Assembly: GCA_034678345.1 (NCBI GenBank)
Contig: JAXDBZ010000154.1
Span: 1-8,124, forward strand
Length of the DNA stretch: 8,124 bases
DNA from: JANXPZ01 sp034678345
Lineage (GTDB): Bacteria > Eisenbacteria > RBG-16-71-46
Direction: 5' to 3'
The notes beneath the pieces were generated by a model. That model did not search any database, was not told where the DNA came from, and was given only the letters and a program-made list of their open reading frames with translations. A program made the position numbers and the translations under genes. Positions 6,032 through 8,124 of the stretch are shown piece after piece (the first letter of the stretch is position 1; every line of letters starts with the position of its first letter).

Positions 6032-7030
6032 ATGATCCGGACCGGAGTCTGGGGCGTCGGCGTCTGGGGAGAGAAGCACGCCCGCGTCTATCACGCCCTC
6101 CCCGGGGCGACGCTGGCCGGGGTGTACGACCGCGACGCGGCCCGGGCGCGCGAGGTGGCCGAGCGCCACGGCTGCCGGGCCTTCGCCGACGCGGACGAGC
6201 TGCTCGCGGCCTGCGACGCCGTCTCGATCGCCGTGCCGACGGTGGAGCACCGGGCCGCGGCGGAGCGGGCGGCGGCGGCGGGACGGCACGCGCTGGTCGA
6301 GAAACCCATGGCGGTCACCGTCGAGGAGGCGGACGCCATGATCGCGGCGGCGCGCCGCGCGCGGGTGGTGCTGCAGGTCGGCCAGGTGGAGCGCTTCAAC
6401 CCGGCCCTGCTCGCGGCGCGGCCGCACGTGCGCGGGCCCAAGTTTGTGGAGGCGCACCGCCTGGCGGTCTTTCAGCCGCGCTCGCTCGACGTGGACGTGG
6501 TCTTCGACCTGATGATCCACGACATCGACATCGTGCTCGACGTGGTGGGCGAGACGCCGTCCTCGGTCTCGGCCGTGGGCGTGGCGGTGCTGTCCGGCAA
6601 CGAGGACATCGCCAACGCCCGGCTGGAGTTCGCCAACGGCTGCGTCGCCAACCTCACCGCCAGTCGGGTCTCGCAGGAGCGCCTGCGCCGCATCCGCTTC
6701 TTCCAGGGGGACGCCTACCTGTCGGTGGATCTCTTCGACCGGACCGGCGACCTGCTGCACGTGGACGCGCCGCGGCTGCGCGAGATGCTGGCCCAGGCCG
6801 GCCCGCTGGCGGCCGCGGCGGCAGCCATCGAACGGCGGCCGCTCGAGGTGGTGGCCGGGGAGCCCCTCACCCTGGAGCTGCAGGCGTTCCTCGACTCGCT
6901 GGGTGGCGCGGGGACGGGAGCGGCGTCGGCCGAGGCGGGCCGGGCGGCGCTCGCGGTGGCGGCCGAGGTGCGGTCGGCGATGAAGGTGCGGGCGAAGCAG
7001 TGGGTGGATCGGGCGAGCGCCGCTTCCTGA
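6032..7030 (+). CDS. Gfo/Idh/MocA-family NAD(P) oxidoreductase, GnnA-like
   Basis: This 332-residue protein is an NAD(P)-dependent sugar oxidoreductase of the Gfo/Idh/MocA family. The N-terminal Rossmann fold (about 1-120) shows GVWGVGVWGEKHARVY (5-20), acidic Asp in VYDRD for cofactor ribose binding, and the family signature EKP at 90-92 with catalytic Lys91. The C-terminal alpha/beta domain has VGQVERFNPA and DLMIHDID (159-166, His163 and Asp164), the expected catalytic His region. It lies 5 nt after lpxA, with its SD overlapping the lpxA stop, and its end overlaps lpxB by 31 nt. In Acidithiobacillus ferrooxidans and Leptospira, gnnA (same family) lies in this interval and oxidises the 3-OH of UDP-GlcNAc, so that GnnB can install a 3-amino group and lipid A becomes amide-linked. 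Similar genes without gnnB follow lpxA in other bacteria, so the substrate here is inferred from position only. The family call is firm; the GnnA role is a hypothesis. Confidence 0.85.
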   Translation: MIRTGVWGVGVWGEKHARVYHALPGATLAGVYDRDAARAREVAERHGCRAFADADELLAACDAVSIAVPTVEHRAAAERAAAAGRHALVEKPMAVTVEEADAMIAAARRARVVLQVGQVERFNPALLAARPHVRGPKFVEAHRLAVFQPRSLDVDVVFDLMIHDIDIVLDVVGETPSSVSAVGVAVLSGNEDIANARLEFANGCVANLTASRVSQERLRRIRFFQGDAYLSVDLFDRTGDLLHVDAPRLREMLAQAGPLAAAAAAIERRPLEVVAGEPLTLELQAFLDSLGGAGTGAASAEAGRAALAVAAEVRSAMKVRAKQWVDRASAAS

Positions 7031-8124
7031 TCGTGGCCGGCGAGGCCTCCGGCGACGCGCACGCCGCGAGACTGGTGACGGCCCTGCGCGCGCTCGGACC
7101 CTGCCGGGTGCGCGGGGTGACTGGCCCGGCGCTGGATGGCGCGGGGGTGGAGCGGGTGGCGGCGGTGGGGGAGCTGGCGGTCGTCGGATTCTCCGGCGTC
7201 GTGGCGCGGTTGCCGCGCATCGTGACCGCGTACCGCCGGCTGCTGGCCGAGGCGCGCTCGTTCCGCCCCGACGCGGCGGTGCTCGTGGACTCACCCGGCT
7301 TCAACTTCCGCGTCGGCCCGGCGCTGCACCGCCTCGGCATCCCGGTCTTCTACTACATCGCGCCGCAGGTCTGGGCGTGGCACGCGGAACGGGCGTCGGC
7401 GATGGCGGCCTGGGTGAGACGGCTGGCGGTCATCCTGCCCTTCGAGGAGGAGCTGTTCCGGCGCGCCGGCGTGGAGGCGCGGTTCGTGGGGCATCCGTTG
7501 CTCGAGGGGCTCGAGCCCGAGGTGGACGCGGCCACGCTGCGGGCCGAGGCCGGCGTGCCCGGGGGCGGGGCGCTGCTCGGGCTGCTCCCGGGCAGCCGGC
7601 CGCAGGAGCTGCGCGCGCACGCTCCGGTGATGGCCGAGGCGGCGCGCCGGCTGGGCGCGCGGCGCCCGGGGCTGGTGGCGGCGCTGGCGCTGGCGCCGGG
7701 ACTCGAGGGGGAGGCGGCGCGGCTCGCCGGCGCCCTGGCCGGGGTGCGCGTGCTGCCGGGGCGCACGCACGCCATCCAGGCGCACGCGACGTGCTGCGCC
7801 GTGGCCTCGGGCACGGCGACGCTGGAGACGGCGCTGTTCGGCACGCCCGAGGTCATCGTCTACCGGACCGGCCGGCTCAACTACGCCATCGCGCGGCGGG
7901 TGGTGCGGCTCGAGCGCATCGGGCTGCCCAACATCGTCGCCGGGGCGCCGGTGGCGCCCGAGCTGATCCAGGACGGGCTCACGGCGGAACGGCTCGAGAG
8001 CGCGCTGGCCGCCTGGCTGGACGATCCGGCGGAGCGCTCGCGCTCCGCGCGGGCCCTGGGTGCGGTGCGCGAGCGCCTGGGTGGTCCGGGAGCCTCGGGG
8101 CGGGCCGCTGCCTGGCTGTGGGAG
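7000..8124 (+). CDS. lpxB: Lipid-A-disaccharide synthase LpxB (3'-partial)
   Basis: LpxB is the GT19 glycosyltransferase that joins UDP-2,3-diacyl-GlcN to lipid X to form the lipid A disaccharide 1-phosphate at the inner membrane. The frame is open to the window end without a stop, giving 375 residues against 382 in E. coli, so only a short C-terminal tail is missing. Motifs in order are AGEASGD (13-19, numbered exactly as in E. coli), ELAVVGFSGV, DSPGFN (97-102), APQVWAWH (121-128), ILPFEEELF, FVGHPL, LLPGSRPQE (195-203) and ASGTATLE (269-276), then IGLPNIVAG. GTG at 7000 is chosen because it gives MGGSGERRFLIVAGEASGD with the intact first beta strand. The next in-frame GTG (7033) would remove part of it, and no nearer upstream start is seen. 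The start lies 31 nt inside the oxidoreductase gene, implying coupled translation. An AAGG at 6983-6986 is a weak SD candidate, rather distant. Confidence 0.94.
   Translation, partial: MGGSGERRFLIVAGEASGDAHAARLVTALRALGPCRVRGVTGPALDGAGVERVAAVGELAVVGFSGVVARLPRIVTAYRRLLAEARSFRPDAAVLVDSPGFNFRVGPALHRLGIPVFYYIAPQVWAWHAERASAMAAWVRRLAVILPFEEELFRRAGVEARFVGHPLLEGLEPEVDAATLRAEAGVPGGGALLGLLPGSRPQELRAHAPVMAEAARRLGARRPGLVAALALAPGLEGEAARLAGALAGVRVLPGRTHAIQAHATCCAVASGTATLETALFGTPEVIVYRTGRLNYAIARRVVRLERIGLPNIVAGAPVAPELIQDGLTAERLESALAAWLDDPAERSRSARALGAVRERLGGPGASGRAAAWLWE

Noticed and set aside
5891..7294. Minus-strand open frame (467 codons) opposite the oxidoreductase and lpxB start
   Set aside because: The product is a Pro/Arg-rich string without family motifs. 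The plus strand carries two conserved genes across the same stretch.

Overview
The window is a compact, single-strand (+) outer-membrane biogenesis cluster from a very GC-rich Gram-negative (diderm) bacterium. GC is about 70% in the lines I sampled, and third codon positions are almost always G or C. The order is bamA (5' end outside the window) - ompH/skp - lpxD - lpxC/fabZ fusion - lpxA - Gfo/Idh/MocA oxidoreductase (GnnA-like) - lpxB (last codons outside the window). Coding density is near total. The gaps are 19, 21 and 5 nt, and the other junctions overlap by 4, 4 and 31 nt, so an operon with translational coupling is likely. No RNA genes, mobile elements, CRISPR arrays, terminators or internal promoters were seen.

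Region 1-2857 handles outer-membrane protein delivery. BamA is the POTRA/beta-barrel insertase, and an OmpH/Skp periplasmic chaperone follows it. Region 2879-8124 is a lipid A (Raetz pathway) block covering LpxA (step 1), LpxC (step 2), LpxD (step 3) and LpxB (step 5), plus the FabZ dehydratase of fatty-acid synthesis. FabZ sits in its usual slot between lpxD and lpxA, but it is fused to the C-terminus of LpxC. The step-4 pyrophosphatase (LpxH, LpxI or LpxG) is not in the window. An oxidoreductase occupies the lpxA-lpxB interval, where gnnA lies in organisms that make 3-amino-GlcN lipid A. No GnnB aminotransferase is adjacent.

Taxonomic inference is tentative. The LpxC-FabZ fusion is best known from Bacteroidetes and related FCB-type lineages, and the BamA and LpxA sequences look compatible with that. 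The high GC argues against typical Bacteroidetes and fits a high-GC FCB-like or candidate phylum such as Gemmatimonadota, Eisenbacteria or Krumholzibacteria. The sequence alone does not settle this.

The system is largely recognisable biology. The parts worth a second look are the fusion, the lone GnnA-like gene, atypical residues in LpxA, and residues in LpxA and LpxD that predict long 3-hydroxyacyl chains.
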